In this document: in pieces, positions 54,848 through 63,143 of the stretch
Layout: every line of letters begins with the position of its first letter
Position numbering within the stretch: the first letter of the stretch is position 1
Made by a program: the position numbers and the translations under genes
NCBI RefSeq assembly: GCF_000214495.1
Contig: NZ_AFIJ01000029.1
Span: forward strand, 40,969 to 104,968
Direction: 5' to 3'
Length of the DNA stretch: 64,000 nt
DNA from: Megasphaera lornae
GTDB taxonomy: Bacteria > Bacillota > Negativicutes > Veillonellales > Megasphaeraceae
Notes under the pieces: generated by a model
Databases searched by the model: none
Told to the model about the DNA's origin: nothing
What the model saw: the letters and a program-made list of their open reading frames with translations, nothing else

Positions 54848-57367
54848 TTACAGTTTCCACTGCCCCGCAAGCCGCCACGCTCTACCGCCGATAGACAAAT
54901 TATCATTCTTCATATTGGCCAAATTGTCAATGCCGAACGTAAGCGTAACGCCGCTGCGCCATTTTTTCTGCATCATAATATCCCATATATGGTACGAATA
55001 ATTTTTTATGCTCCCTCTGCCGACCGCTTGTCCGTAATTGCCGATAAACCGTCCCGACAAAACGGCAGCTATGCCGTCGGCTCGCCGATCATCATACCGA
55101 ACTTGTACGGTCGTTGTCGTTTCCGGTCGCCTGCTCAAACGACTGCCGTCGCCCACGTCTTCCGCATCAAGATAATTATATTGCGCTTTCACGGTCCAAG
55201 CCGGCGTAAGATGCGCGCCGATCATGAATTCCGTACCGTTAATTTGCGCTTCGCCGATATTATCATATTGAATCCGCTTAGGCATGATATTTTCGTGTGT
55301 CTTCTGATTCTGATACCATTCCACCGTTCTGCCTTCAATCAGATTATGGACCCGATTGGTAAAGTACGTCGCTTTCATAAAGAGCTTGCCGTCTTCTCCT
55401 TCTACGCTCACATCATAGCAGTTCGCATGTTCCGGCTGTAACGCGGGATTCCCTATAATGCTGACCACATACGGTCCCATGGCATGGTTCATATTCATAT
55501 ATAATTCACTGATGGTCGGCGCCTTATACCCTTTGCCGTAATTCGCTTTAAACCGAATATGCGGTGTCGCTTCATACGTCAAGCCTATTTTCGGCGTAAC
55601 GACGGACCCGAAGCGGCTGTTATGTTCATAGCGAAGCGAAGGCACTACCAGGAGTTTCTCATTGACTTGCCACAAATCTTCTATAAACCCGGCATAGGAA
55701 CTTACGGCATGCGCTTTTTTCACTTTCTGCGCGCCGGCCTGCGAACCGCCCAACCGGGTGCCTTCATAAAATACATTTTTGTATTCCCCGCCATACGTCA
55801 CATTATGCGCATTGCCTATATACCGGGTATTTTTTCCTTCCACTACCCACGTATGATAATCCGCCGCATCCACATCTACTTTAGGATGCATCATGCCCAA
55901 CATGCGTTCAAAATCCATGGGGCCGAATTTCGGGAGCAACGGTCTGCGATTCACTAAATACGATTCTTTCTTTAATGTGGTGTAGTACGTACGAATTTGA
56001 TAATCATGAGCCGCCGTTCGCCCGGTGTATTCCGCACTGATATCATTCTGCGTATTATGATACCATTCTTCTTTATCTTTATTATACACCAAACGCAACG
56101 GTTCCAATCCCGTTGTATACGGATATTGGGCATGAAAATCATCATTCATATGCCCCAGATCCACGCGGAACTTATTATGCTCCTTATTTTCAAAATCATA
56201 GACGGCAGTCACATGGATGCGTCGATGCATGCCGTACATGTTGGAAGCTTCGCCGTCCGTAATATGCCCTCTACGCATAGGCGGCATACCGCCGTGCCCG
56301 TGCATATCGCCATGTCCTTGCATACCGCCATGTTCCGGCATACCGCCTTGCCCCGGCATATCGCCTTGCCCCGGCATATCGCCATGTCCCGGCATACCGC
56401 CTTGTCCCGGCATACCGCCTTGTCCCGGCATATCGCCATGTCCTTGCATACCGCCGTGTCCCGGCATACCGCCTTGCCCTTGCATACCGCCTTGCCCCGG
56501 CATATCGCCATGTCCCGGCATATCGCCGTGCCCGTGCATACCGCCATGTCCCGGCATATCGCCATGTCCTTGCATATCGCCATGTCCCGGCATATCGCCA
56601 TGTCCTTGCATATCGCCATGTCCTTGCATACCGCCGTGTCCCGGCATATCGCCATGTCCCGGCATATCGCCATGTCCTTGCATATCGCCATGTCCCGACA
56701 TACCGCCTTGCCCTTCTTCTACCCGTTCATACACATGACGGGTTTGTTTTCTAATCCGGTCCAAGCGTACATCCACGGAGGAGGACCATTTGCCGTGTTT
56801 TCCCGAATCGGCGTGCACAAAAACGGCCGTATTATCGGTACCCGTATTCACCCCGACCGTAACGCCCTCTTTCTGCGGCGCCTTAGTAATAATATTAATA
56901 ACCCCGCCGATAGCCTCCGAACCGTACAACGAAGAGGAAGGACCGCGAACAATTTCAATCCGCGCCACATCATTCGGACTCAAGCGTTGAAACGCATACA
57001 CATTCTGTGTTTCTTTCGTATCTTCCCCGACAATACGCCGTCCGTCTACCAAAATCAACGTATGATCCGTGTTCATCCCGCGAAGGGACACGGCATTACC
57101 CGTCATAACCGCCCGGGAAAGATTCAGATTGGCGGCATACGCCAATACGGATCGCAAATCATTACATCCCAACAATTGAATATCCTTGGCCGTAATCACT
57201 TCTACGGCCTGCGGCACCGTCCGTACTTCCGTTGCCGTTTTCGACGCCGTAACCACTACGTCCCGCGTCTGCACGGGCGTTGCGCCCGCCGCCGGGGAAG
57301 ATGTCAGCGAAAGCAGTACCGCTGCCGATATGAATCCTGTGTTTTGCCAAAATTTATGATACTTCAT
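54848..57367 (-). CDS. TonB-dependent receptor with a Gly/His/Met repeat loop
   Basis: An 839-residue outer-membrane receptor. A signal peptide (cleavage near AGA/TPV) is followed by the TonB box TRDVVVTA (about residues 34-41). The plug has VSLRGMNTDHTLILVDGRR and SSLYGSEAIGGVINIITKAP. The barrel ends in Trp-Lys-Leu (RLAGQWKL). Between an early pair of strands, residues about 219-362 are 24 hexapeptides of the type GHGDMP, which probably form a long surface loop. Without it the protein is of normal receptor length (about 695). It starts after GGAGAGGGGATGTAGT, 36 bp downstream of the ATPase gene, as the last gene of a Fur-controlled uptake operon. Substrate is probably a ferric chelate; the loop hints at copper or another soft metal. 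Confidence 0.92.
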   Translation of the reverse strand: MKYHKFWQNTGFISAAVLLSLTSSPAAGATPVQTRDVVVTASKTATEVRTVPQAVEVITAKDIQLLGCNDLRSVLAYAANLNLSRAVMTGNAVSLRGMNTDHTLILVDGRRIVGEDTKETQNVYAFQRLSPNDVARIEIVRGPSSSLYGSEAIGGVINIITKAPQKEGVTVGVNTGTDNTAVFVHADSGKHGKWSSSVDVRLDRIRKQTRHVYERVEEGQGGMSGHGDMQGHGDMPGHGDMPGHGGMQGHGDMQGHGDMPGHGDMQGHGDMPGHGGMHGHGDMPGHGDMPGQGGMQGQGGMPGHGGMQGHGDMPGQGGMPGQGGMPGHGDMPGQGDMPGQGGMPEHGGMQGHGDMHGHGGMPPMRRGHITDGEASNMYGMHRRIHVTAVYDFENKEHNKFRVDLGHMNDDFHAQYPYTTGLEPLRLVYNKDKEEWYHNTQNDISAEYTGRTAAHDYQIRTYYTTLKKESYLVNRRPLLPKFGPMDFERMLGMMHPKVDVDAADYHTWVVEGKNTRYIGNAHNVTYGGEYKNVFYEGTRLGGSQAGAQKVKKAHAVSSYAGFIEDLWQVNEKLLVVPSLRYEHNSRFGSVVTPKIGLTYEATPHIRFKANYGKGYKAPTISELYMNMNHAMGPYVVSIIGNPALQPEHANCYDVSVEGEDGKLFMKATYFTNRVHNLIEGRTVEWYQNQKTHENIMPKRIQYDNIGEAQINGTEFMIGAHLTPAWTVKAQYNYLDAEDVGDGSRLSRRPETTTTVQVRYDDRRADGIAAVLSGRFIGNYGQAVGRGSIKNYSYHIWDIMMQKKWRSGVTLTFGIDNLANMKNDNLSIGGRAWRLAGQWKL
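56282..56713 (-). repeat. 24 tandem 18-bp units coding Gly/His/Met hexapeptides
   Basis: In-frame tandem repeat of 432 bp inside the receptor gene. Units read G-(H/Q)-G-(D/G)-M-(P/Q/H/S); one starts with Glu. His-type units outnumber Gln-type by about 17 to 7. DNA units differ mainly at the codons for His/Gln, Asp/Gly and the last residue, so copies have been shuffled. Number of units is likely to vary by slippage. Confidence 0.95.
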
Positions 57368-57403
57368 ACATACTACATCCCCTCTCCTGTCATCATGAAT
57401 ATA

Positions 57404-58192
57404 TTATATCGTTGCATAGGGCAGACAAATCCGTTGCTTCTCCGTGCCCCGTCCCACCGTCGTAACCATGGCGCGAATACCGTACAACGATGCCAACACG
57501 TCTTCCCGGAACACGGTTTCCACCGTTCCGTCCGCCACGATTTCTCCCTGTTTCAACGCAATCAGCCGTTGACTGTATCGTGCGGCATGGTTCAAATCAT
57601 GCATTACCATAATAACCGTAATGCCCAATTCCCGATGTAAGCGGACGACCAATTCCATAATATCCAACTGATGCCGAATATCTAAATACGTCGTCGGTTC
57701 ATCCAACAACAAAATCTTCGGTTCTTTCGCCAAGGCCATGGCCAGCCACGCCCGCTGCCGTTCTCCGCCGGATAACGCCGTAAGCGGTTGATCGCGCAAC
57801 GCGCACAGTTCCGTCGCCGCCAACGCCTCCTCTATACTCCGCCAATCCGCCTTCGTCAGGGAAGAAAATCGGCCCCGATACGGCATACGACCGAAGCAGA
57901 CCAGGTCGGTTACGGTCATATCTCCGGGCGCCTGCACCGATTGCGGCAATACGGACAACACTTTGGCCAACGATGTTAACGACATATGCCGCATATCCCC
58001 GCCGTTCAGATATACCGCTCCCGCTGTCGGGATCAGCAACTTGGCCAACGCTTTCAGCAAGGTCGACTTTCCCGAGCCGTTAGGACCGATAATGGAAATT
58101 ACTTCCGGCTTATCAAAGGCAAGGGTCAAATCCTTAATAATCACACGCTCTCCATACTGCAATCGCAAATGAAGCGCAGAAAGCTTATTCAT
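57404..58192 (-). CDS. ABC transporter ATPase, FepC/FhuC type
   Basis: A 262-residue ATPase of the iron-chelate/B12 importer class. SIIGPNGSGKSTLLKALAKLL (Walker A), LSGGERQRAWLAMALA (signature), ILLLDEPTTYLDIRHQ (Walker B, typical of FepC/FhuC) and MVMHDLNHAARYS (H loop) are intact. It overlaps the permease by 8 bp and energises uptake of the chelate delivered by the binding protein. Confidence 0.95.
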   Translation of the reverse strand: MNKLSALHLRLQYGERVIIKDLTLAFDKPEVISIIGPNGSGKSTLLKALAKLLIPTAGAVYLNGGDMRHMSLTSLAKVLSVLPQSVQAPGDMTVTDLVCFGRMPYRGRFSSLTKADWRSIEEALAATELCALRDQPLTALSGGERQRAWLAMALAKEPKILLLDEPTTYLDIRHQLDIMELVVRLHRELGITVIMVMHDLNHAARYSQRLIALKQGEIVADGTVETVFREDVLASLYGIRAMVTTVGRGTEKQRICLPYATI

Positions 58193-59198
58193 AGTGCCGC
58201 ATCCTCCGCTGTAATAAATAGAGAAAAAACGGGGCGCCTACAAAAGACATAAATATGCCGACCGGAATTTCCATAGGACTTAACACCGTACGGGCCGCAA
58301 TATCCGCCGCCACCACCAGCACGGCGCCGAAAATGGCCGAAGCCGGTAACAGCGTTTCAAAATCGGAACCGACAATCAATCGCATGACATGCGGAATAAT
58401 CAGTCCCACAAAGCCTAATAAGCCGGCGACGCTCACGGCCGCCGCCGCCAATAAAGCCGCAAAAATAATCAGAATCGTCCGGGTCCGTGCGGCATGTACG
58501 CCCAATGTCTTGGCTACTTCATCGCCCAACTGCAACGCATTCAATTGCCGAAAGCAACAGCACGTGCCGCCGATACCGATGAGGCTGTACGGCAAAATCA
58601 TCCGCACATACTCCCAACTGCTGCCGGCAAAGCCGCCGGCCATCCACGCGACCGTGCCTTGAATTTTATCGGAAAAAAACACGGACAAAGCCGTCATACC
58701 GCCGCCGAAAAAAGCGGCCACCGCAACGCCGGCCAATACTAACCGTAACGGTTGAATACCGCGATGCCAGGAAAGCGCAAACACAATAACGGCGGCGGCT
58801 ATCCCCCCGACAAACGCCGCCATAGGTACAAACGCCGTCCAAGTCGGCGCGGTTAACATGAGCAGCATAGCCGCCAACCCGGCACCGGCGGAGATGCCGA
58901 TAATCCCCGGATCCGCTAAGGGATTACGTAAAATTCCCTGCAAAATACATCCGGACAGCGCTAAATCGGCACCGGCCAACGAAGCGCAAATAACCCGAGG
59001 TAACCGCAAAGTATAAATAATGCGCACCGTATCGGCATCCCCGGAAAAGAGGAACAGGCGCAACACCTCCCGTAACGGAATCGGCACCGCCCCGATCGCC
59101 AAAGCCGTTACCATAACGCCCAACAACAGAACAATACCCGCACAAAGCGTACCGACACGAATCGCTTCCCGCCTTTCCCGGCTTTGTCCCGCTATCAC
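58185..59198 (-). CDS. FecCD-family iron-chelate ABC permease
   Basis: A 337-residue permease with about ten membrane helices, typical of FecC/FecD/BtuC. LRLPRVICASLAGADLALSGCILQGILRNPLADPGIIG-type segments (seen around residues 55-90) are the family signature, and GLIIPHVMRL is the ATPase-contact motif. The GTG start is chosen since GTGA overlaps the stop of the binding-protein gene and GGGGGG stands seven bases upstream. It is the only permease gene here, so it works as a homodimer. Confidence 0.94.
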   Translation of the reverse strand: MIAGQSRERREAIRVGTLCAGIVLLLGVMVTALAIGAVPIPLREVLRLFLFSGDADTVRIIYTLRLPRVICASLAGADLALSGCILQGILRNPLADPGIIGISAGAGLAAMLLMLTAPTWTAFVPMAAFVGGIAAAVIVFALSWHRGIQPLRLVLAGVAVAAFFGGGMTALSVFFSDKIQGTVAWMAGGFAGSSWEYVRMILPYSLIGIGGTCCCFRQLNALQLGDEVAKTLGVHAARTRTILIIFAALLAAAAVSVAGLLGFVGLIIPHVMRLIVGSDFETLLPASAIFGAVLVVAADIAARTVLSPMEIPVGIFMSFVGAPFFLYLLQRRMRHYE

Positions 59199-60160
59199 GA
59201 CGATTCCCCCCGACCGTACAAACAATGCGCCATATACAACATAGCATCGCCGATGCGACTTCCCGGATTGACCGTAAACAAATCCATCGGCAACTCATAA
59301 ATGCGATGGTCCCGCACCGCCTTCACTTGCCGCCACGAAGAAGCAACCTGCATTTGATGGCGGAATTCGTCGTTCATCTGCGCCGAAGTGCCCATAGAAA
59401 TGATAAAAATAATATCCGGATTTTGTTTCACCACATACTCCATACTCAACGGCACATAAGGGGCCGATAAGGAGGCGTCAAAATCGGCAATATTCGTGCC
59501 GCCCATACGCCGCAACACATCGCCGGAAAAACTGTTTGCCGTAGCCATATTATTACTTGCGGGAGAACTGAAAATAATCAACGTTTTGGGACTTGCCCGG
59601 CCGTTCTTCAAGGTTTCCACGGCATGACATTTGGCATCTATAGCTTTGATTTTTTCTTGTGTGCCCTTTTCATCACCGGTTAAGGAACCGAAAAACTGTA
59701 AAGTTTTTATCGTATCTTCATAATTGTCCAAGGAATTAATATATAAAGGAATCCCGTTATCCTGCAACGTCTTGCGAATCTGATTATGAAAAGGTACATT
59801 AATCCCTACGACCAAGTCCGGTTTTAAAGAAATAATTTTTTCCACATTAGGCGAATGAATAATCCCCACTTCCGGAACCTGCGCCACTGCTTTTTGTAAT
59901 TCCGGCGACATCGCATGCGAGGTCGGTTTGCCCGCAATCGCCGCGGTTCCCCCGGCAGTCACATACAAATCCATATTCGATACATTTAAAAATACCACCC
60001 GTTTCGGATGCATCGGAATTTGCACCTTCGTCCCCGTACTGTCCGTCACCGTACGCATGGCCGCAGTAGACGCCTGTGTCACGCCCTGCTGCCGATATAC
60101 CGCCCCGCCTATGACGCATACTAAAACAATCACGACGATACCCAAAATGACTTTTTTCAC
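59195..60160 (-). CDS. Periplasmic iron-chelate binding protein (FecB/BtuF-like)
   Basis: A 321-residue solute-binding protein of the siderophore/heme class. An uncleaved-looking N-terminal helix (VILGIVVIVLVCVIGGAVY) has no lipobox, so it may be a membrane-tethered binder. Two domains follow, with VTDSTGTKVQIPMHPKRVVFLN, LKPDLVVG and SFSGDVLRRMGGTNIAD typical of the family. GTG start after AAAAGGAGGGCTATA. First gene of the operon; a 17-of-19 Fur box overlaps its transcription start region. Confidence 0.92.
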   Translation of the reverse strand: MKKVILGIVVIVLVCVIGGAVYRQQGVTQASTAAMRTVTDSTGTKVQIPMHPKRVVFLNVSNMDLYVTAGGTAAIAGKPTSHAMSPELQKAVAQVPEVGIIHSPNVEKIISLKPDLVVGINVPFHNQIRKTLQDNGIPLYINSLDNYEDTIKTLQFFGSLTGDEKGTQEKIKAIDAKCHAVETLKNGRASPKTLIIFSSPASNNMATANSFSGDVLRRMGGTNIADFDASLSAPYVPLSMEYVVKQNPDIIFIISMGTSAQMNDEFRHQMQVASSWRQVKAVRDHRIYELPMDLFTVNPGSRIGDAMLYMAHCLYGRGESS

Positions 60161-60182
60161 TATAGCCCTCCTTTTTATTATA

Positions 60183-60201
60183 GATAATGGTAATCACTAT
60201 C
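60183..60201 (-). promoter_or_regulatory. Fur box of the iron-chelate uptake operon
   Basis: GATAATGGTAATCACTATC matches the 19-base Fur consensus at 17 positions. It sits just downstream of a TATACT -10 element (60206-60211, minus strand) and upstream of the binding-protein ribosome site, so Fur-Fe would repress the operon. No clear -35 is visible. Confidence 0.85.
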
Positions 60202-60326
60202 ACATAGTATAGCACATATGAACCGATAAAATCCGGTCTTTCCTTACAAAAAATACGTAGGCCGAACAAATTTTTTTCAAAAAAAATCCGCCTGCCGACA
60301 ACACCGACAATGCCGAATACGTAATT

Positions 60327-60341
60327 TAATAGTCACTATCA
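60327..60341 (+). promoter_or_regulatory. Second Fur-type 7-1-7 box, before the YbjN-like gene
   Basis: TAATAGTCACTATCA is a 7-1-7 inverted repeat with one arm mismatch, in line with TGATAAT-type Fur/PerR boxes. It lies just upstream of a TATACT element (60366-60371, plus strand). The 14-base ATATGTGCTATACT at 60358-60371 recurs exactly, inverted, at 60206-60219 in the divergent promoter. Confidence 0.65.
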
Positions 60342-60402
60342 CTTTTTCATTTTATAAATATGTGCTATACTGAAACTATCATATAATAAAGGAGTTTTTA
60401 CA

Positions 60403-60834
60403 ATGAACAAAAAAGCCGAATCATTTAAAAAGTTTTTGGATGAAAAAAAAATCAACGACTTTGTCGTTGAAGAAATGAAAGAAGATGACTTGCATGCCGT
60501 CGTCTTTCGTTCGTATTTAACCGTAACCGGCAACAATCTGAATACCATTTTGGTCTTGGACGACAGTGTGTACAGCATGATTCGCGTATTTGTCGCCCCG
60601 CAGGCGCAAACCGAAAAGAATCGCGACGCCTTGACAAAATTAATCAATGAATACAACATGACCTACAAAGCGTTCAAGTACTTTACCGATACGGACGGCA
60701 ACTTGATTTTGGATCTTTGCATGGTAAATACGGGCGACACGGTAGACGGAGAACTCGTATATGCGTTGTATCAAACCATTAGCGACCATTTGGAAACGGC
60801 GTATAAAGATTTGATGAAAATTATTTTGGAATAA
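60403..60834 (+). CDS. YbjN-like / type III chaperone-fold protein under a Fur-type box
   Basis: A 143-residue acidic soluble protein. Its alpha-beta pattern (KAESFKKFLDEKKIN, then beta strands, then LTKLINEYNMTYKAF and a C-terminal helix) resembles YbjN and type III secretion chaperone-like domains, seen by shape rather than by strong motif. The ATG follows AAAGGAG by ten bases. It is transcribed away from the iron-uptake operon and shares its -10 module, so it is likely induced by iron shortage. No enzymatic motif is visible; a regulatory or binding role is only a guess. Confidence 0.6.
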   Translation: MNKKAESFKKFLDEKKINDFVVEEMKEDDLHAVVFRSYLTVTGNNLNTILVLDDSVYSMIRVFVAPQAQTEKNRDALTKLINEYNMTYKAFKYFTDTDGNLILDLCMVNTGDTVDGELVYALYQTISDHLETAYKDLMKIILE

Positions 60835-60863
60835 TCGCCGGCTTTGCAGGCCGACCTGCACCA

Positions 60864-60900
60864 TCCCCCGCCTATGTACGCATAGGCGGGGGATTTTTTT
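60864..60900 (+). terminator. Terminator after the YbjN-like gene
   Basis: TCCCCCGCCTATG pairs perfectly with CATAGGCGGGGGA around TACG and is followed by seven T. Its 3' arm was copied into the neighbouring vsr-type repeat at 61057-61081 without the 5' arm. Confidence 0.92.
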
Positions 60901-60913
60901 ACGGCAGCACCGC

Positions 60914-61051
60914 TCAGCCCTGCCGGGTAATCTCGTCCATAAGCCGCGCCACCGTCCGTGCCGCCGTTGTTTCGTCTTTCATCATTTGCCTGATCGTACA
61001 GCCCCAAACGACGATGACGCGAATGCCCGGGTCTGCCGGGCGACGGTAGTT
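60914..61051 (-). pseudogene. vsr 3'-end fragment, copy 1
   Basis: On the minus strand this encodes a Vsr C-terminal segment beginning NYRRPADPGI, then VIVVWGCTIRQMMKDE and ending DEITRQG-stop, about 45 residues. It has no start codon, ribosome site or catalytic residues and differs from the vsr gene mainly in the first ten residues. Confidence 0.85.
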
Positions 61052-61094
61052 GTTTTGTACGCATAGGCGGGGGATTTTTTTACGGCAGCATCGC

Positions 61095-61232
61095 TCAGCC
61101 CTGCCGGGTAATTTCGTCCATAAGCCGCGCCACCGTCCGGTCCGCCGTTGTTTCGTCTTTCATCATTTGCCTGATCGTACAGCCCCAAACGACGATGACA
61201 TGAATGCCCGGGTCCGCCGGGCGGCGGTAGTT
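61095..61232 (-). pseudogene. vsr 3'-end fragment, copy 2
   Basis: Same as copy 1, ending in the same DEITRQG-stop. It shares the Pro-Ala-Asp-Pro change with copy 1 and not with vsr. The two copies therefore arose from one altered unit, or one was duplicated after the first copying event. Confidence 0.85.
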
Positions 61233-61267
61233 GTTTTGTACGCATAAGCGTTTTTTTACTGCCGACA

Positions 61268-61705
61268 CTATTCGCCCTGCCGGGTAATTTCGTCCATAAG
61301 CCGCGCCACCGTCCGGTCCGCCGTTGTTTCGTCTTTCATCATTTGCTTGATCGTACAGCCCCAAACGACGATGACGCGAATGCCCATGTCTGCCAATCGA
61401 CGGTAGTTGTGTTGATCCCGAATGACATTGCCCGTCAATTTTTCTTGCCAAAACGCGTGATGGTGTTTAGGAAGAGAAGCATACCGGCAATGTTCATGCC
61501 GATGCCAAAAACAGCCGTTCACAAAGACGGCCGCTCGGTATTTGGGAATATACAGATCGGGAGTGCCGGGAAGGTTCTTCTCATGTAAGCGATAACGCAA
61601 ACCTTGATGCCACAAGCGTTTGCGCAGAAAAATCTCCGGTTTCGTATTTTTACTTTTAACTCTTGCCATGTTTTCACTTCTGGTCATGGGTCTCTTACGC
61701 TTCAT
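61268..61705 (-). CDS. vsr: Vsr, very-short-patch mismatch repair endonuclease
   Basis: A 145-residue nickase that cuts next to T:G mismatches arising from deaminated 5-methylcytosine. MTRSENMARVKSKNTKPE is the N-terminal helix; GTPDLYIP gives the catalytic Asp; FVNGCFWHRHEHC gives the metal/catalytic histidines and zinc cysteine. Full length. The ATG follows AGAGGCGGATC. The cognate cytosine methyltransferase usually beside vsr is not in the window. Its C-terminal third is the source of two tandem fragments downstream. Confidence 0.95.
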   Translation of the reverse strand: MKRKRPMTRSENMARVKSKNTKPEIFLRKRLWHQGLRYRLHEKNLPGTPDLYIPKYRAAVFVNGCFWHRHEHCRYASLPKHHHAFWQEKLTGNVIRDQHNYRRLADMGIRVIVVWGCTIKQMMKDETTADRTVARLMDEITRQGE

Positions 61706-61826
61706 GATCCGCCTCTTTCCTGTGCGCCCTGCCGCTTGCCGTCGTGCGGCTGCGGCCTTCCGGTTCCTATTCTAGCACAGGTCCCGGGGAAAGAAAATGG
61801 TACGGACGACGACGGTCATAAAGAAA

Positions 61827-61861
61827 GGCCGAACGACCCTCGCCTACGAGAGCCGTCGGCC
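61827..61861 (-). terminator. Weak terminator after the sigma-like gene
   Basis: GGCCGA pairs with TCGGCC, with an inner CTCG/CGAG stem, followed on the minus strand by TTTCTTTATG. The remaining part of the 213-bp gap between vsr and the sigma gene shows nothing else. Confidence 0.5.
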
Positions 61862-61918
61862 TGTTTCCTACCTACCCGCGCCGGTCCGCCGCTCCGAAAG
61901 CGGCGACGCCGCAAGGAC

Positions 61919-62467
61919 CTACGATTCTTGCCATTCCCGCAATTGTTCGCGCAAGCGCGCTTCATGCCGCCGTATCATATACCGAATACGCCGTTCGCTC
62001 ATGCCGTATTTGCGGCTCAATTCGGCATAGTTCATTTGCCAACTATACCGATCCGACAACAGCCTCCTCGTAAGCGGCGGTTCCTGCCGCAAAAGGTCCT
62101 GCAAGTGCAGCCGCAACACCGTATACGTATCCGGCGAAACGACAGCGCCGTACGCCGAACAGACGGCGGCAAAGTTGTCCCGCAATTTGCTTTGCATAAG
62201 ACGCACCTGATAGCCTTCCCGCCGTACGGCATTGTGCAGAGCCGCCAGGACTTGCCGTACCGTACAGTCCGCGTGTTGCAAATCCGCCGTTTGTAAAAAC
62301 GTATGCATGGCATCGAAACAAATATTAAAAATTTCGTCCCGTTCCATACAATACGTATATCTTCGTTGCAATTTATGGATATAAGGAGCCACTTGTTGTA
62401 TCAGGTCCGCGGCAATTTGCCGATTTCCCTGACGATACGCCATAATATCATCTCGTAACGATTTCAT
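61919..62467 (-). CDS. Small sigma-70-like factor (TcdR/UviA type)
   Basis: A 182-residue protein with a region 2-like N-terminus (MAYRQGNRQIAADLIQQVAPYIHKLQ) and a C-terminal region 4 helix-turn-helix (MNYAELSRKYGMSERRIRYMIRRHEARLRE). Size and layout match the group V sigma factors that switch on toxins and bacteriocins in Clostridia (TcdR, BotR, UviA), and phage-type sigma proteins. The ATG after GAGGTGAATATT is chosen; the longer frame is Arg-rich shadow. It is the last gene of a five-gene run with cell-wall lysis genes, which it may control. Confidence 0.7.
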   Translation of the reverse strand: MKSLRDDIMAYRQGNRQIAADLIQQVAPYIHKLQRRYTYCMERDEIFNICFDAMHTFLQTADLQHADCTVRQVLAALHNAVRREGYQVRLMQSKLRDNFAAVCSAYGAVVSPDTYTVLRLHLQDLLRQEPPLTRRLLSDRYSWQMNYAELSRKYGMSERRIRYMIRRHEARLREQLREWQES

Positions 62468-62655
62468 AATATTCACCTCTTCAATATAGTTGTCCGGCCG
62501 GTCGGGCCGTTTGTTTCGTTGCCATGTATGCCGTCGCGGTCGCCTTACGGCAGATCCGTACGGCCGCTTCCCGGCACGCGTCATACCGGTACGAACACGG
62601 ACAAAGACGGGCCCGTTCCCCCGAGGGCGGGCGCCCGTCCTGCCGTCCGTACGGC

Positions 62656-62889
62656 TTACGCCTGTGTCGTCAGCTTACGTACGCTGCGCTGCACAATGGC
62701 CGCGTCTTTCAACGCCCGAAAGCGATCCTCGCCGACGGCGAAAATATCGGCCGACAACAACACCTTGATGCCGGCGTCCACGTCGGCACGGGACAAGCCG
62801 TCTTTCGGTTCGCGCAGACTGTAGCGCGCGATTTTCCCCTGTTCCGTCACAAAGGACAGAGCCAGCGTCGTTACGGTTTTTTCTTCCAT
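62656..62889 (-). CDS. DUF2922 small protein
   Basis: A 77-residue protein matching the DUF2922 pattern: TTLALSFVTEQGKIARYSLREPKDGLSRADVDAGIKVLL at about 7-45 in short segments, with a conserved hydrophobic-acidic spacing, and a C-terminal VQRSVRKL. Function unknown. The ATG follows AAAGGAGGTGAGACC, a very strong ribosome site. It pairs with the DUF1659 gene 32 bp upstream, a known association in Clostridia. Confidence 0.72.
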   Translation of the reverse strand: MEEKTVTTLALSFVTEQGKIARYSLREPKDGLSRADVDAGIKVLLSADIFAVGEDRFRALKDAAIVQRSVRKLTTQA

Positions 62890-62921
62890 GGTCTCACCTC
62901 CTTTCCTGTACGCGTCATGAC

Positions 62922-63119
62922 TTACGCTTCAATTTTTGTGTCCACTACCATGTGTACGGCGGCCAAGTCGCCTTTTTGCAAGGCACTCACCGCTTTGGCC
63001 GCCGTGTACACGTTGGCAGCCTCGGCGCCGCTGCGAAGTTTGCTCATCGTAAACGTCCGGGATTTGCCGTCCCGATTCATGATGACCTTCATTTTGGCGC
63101 TCACCTGTTGTGTACGCAT
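62922..63119 (-). CDS. DUF1659 small protein
   Basis: A 65-residue protein resembling DUF1659: a beta-rich N-terminus (SAKMKVIMNRDGKSRTFTMSKLR) and a C-terminal helix-strand (AKAVSALQKGDLAAVHMVVDTKIEA). Function unknown. The ATG follows GGAGGTGATAGG; an ATG six codons earlier overlaps this site. Both this and the DUF2922 gene have unusually strong ribosome sites, suggesting high protein output. Confidence 0.7.
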   Translation of the reverse strand: MRTQQVSAKMKVIMNRDGKSRTFTMSKLRSGAEAANVYTAAKAVSALQKGDLAAVHMVVDTKIEA

Positions 63120-63143
63120 CCTATCACCTCCTTTCATCGTCGC

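Larger units (their letters stand above)
60876..61411. repeat. Three tandem copies of the vsr 3' end with a 181-bp period
   Basis: Unit 1 (60876-61056) and unit 2 (61057-61237) are nearly identical; unit 3 (61238 to about 61411) is the 3' end of the intact vsr gene and has diverged in its terminator part. Homology stops at CGGTAGTTGT inside vsr. Each unit starts with GTACGCATA, the 3' arm of the terminator after the YbjN-like gene. The stretch contains no other gene. Confidence 0.92.

Noticed and set aside
56282-56713. Regular short repeats that might be taken for a CRISPR array
   Set aside because: The units are contiguous 18-bp coding repeats in frame with the receptor, with no spacers and no cas genes.
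55997-57640. Plus-strand open frame of 547 codons opposite the TonB receptor
   Set aside because: It is kept open by the 18-bp repeat read backwards and by low stop frequency in the antisense frame; it has no ribosome site, and its residues (His/Ala/Met runs) follow from the receptor codons.
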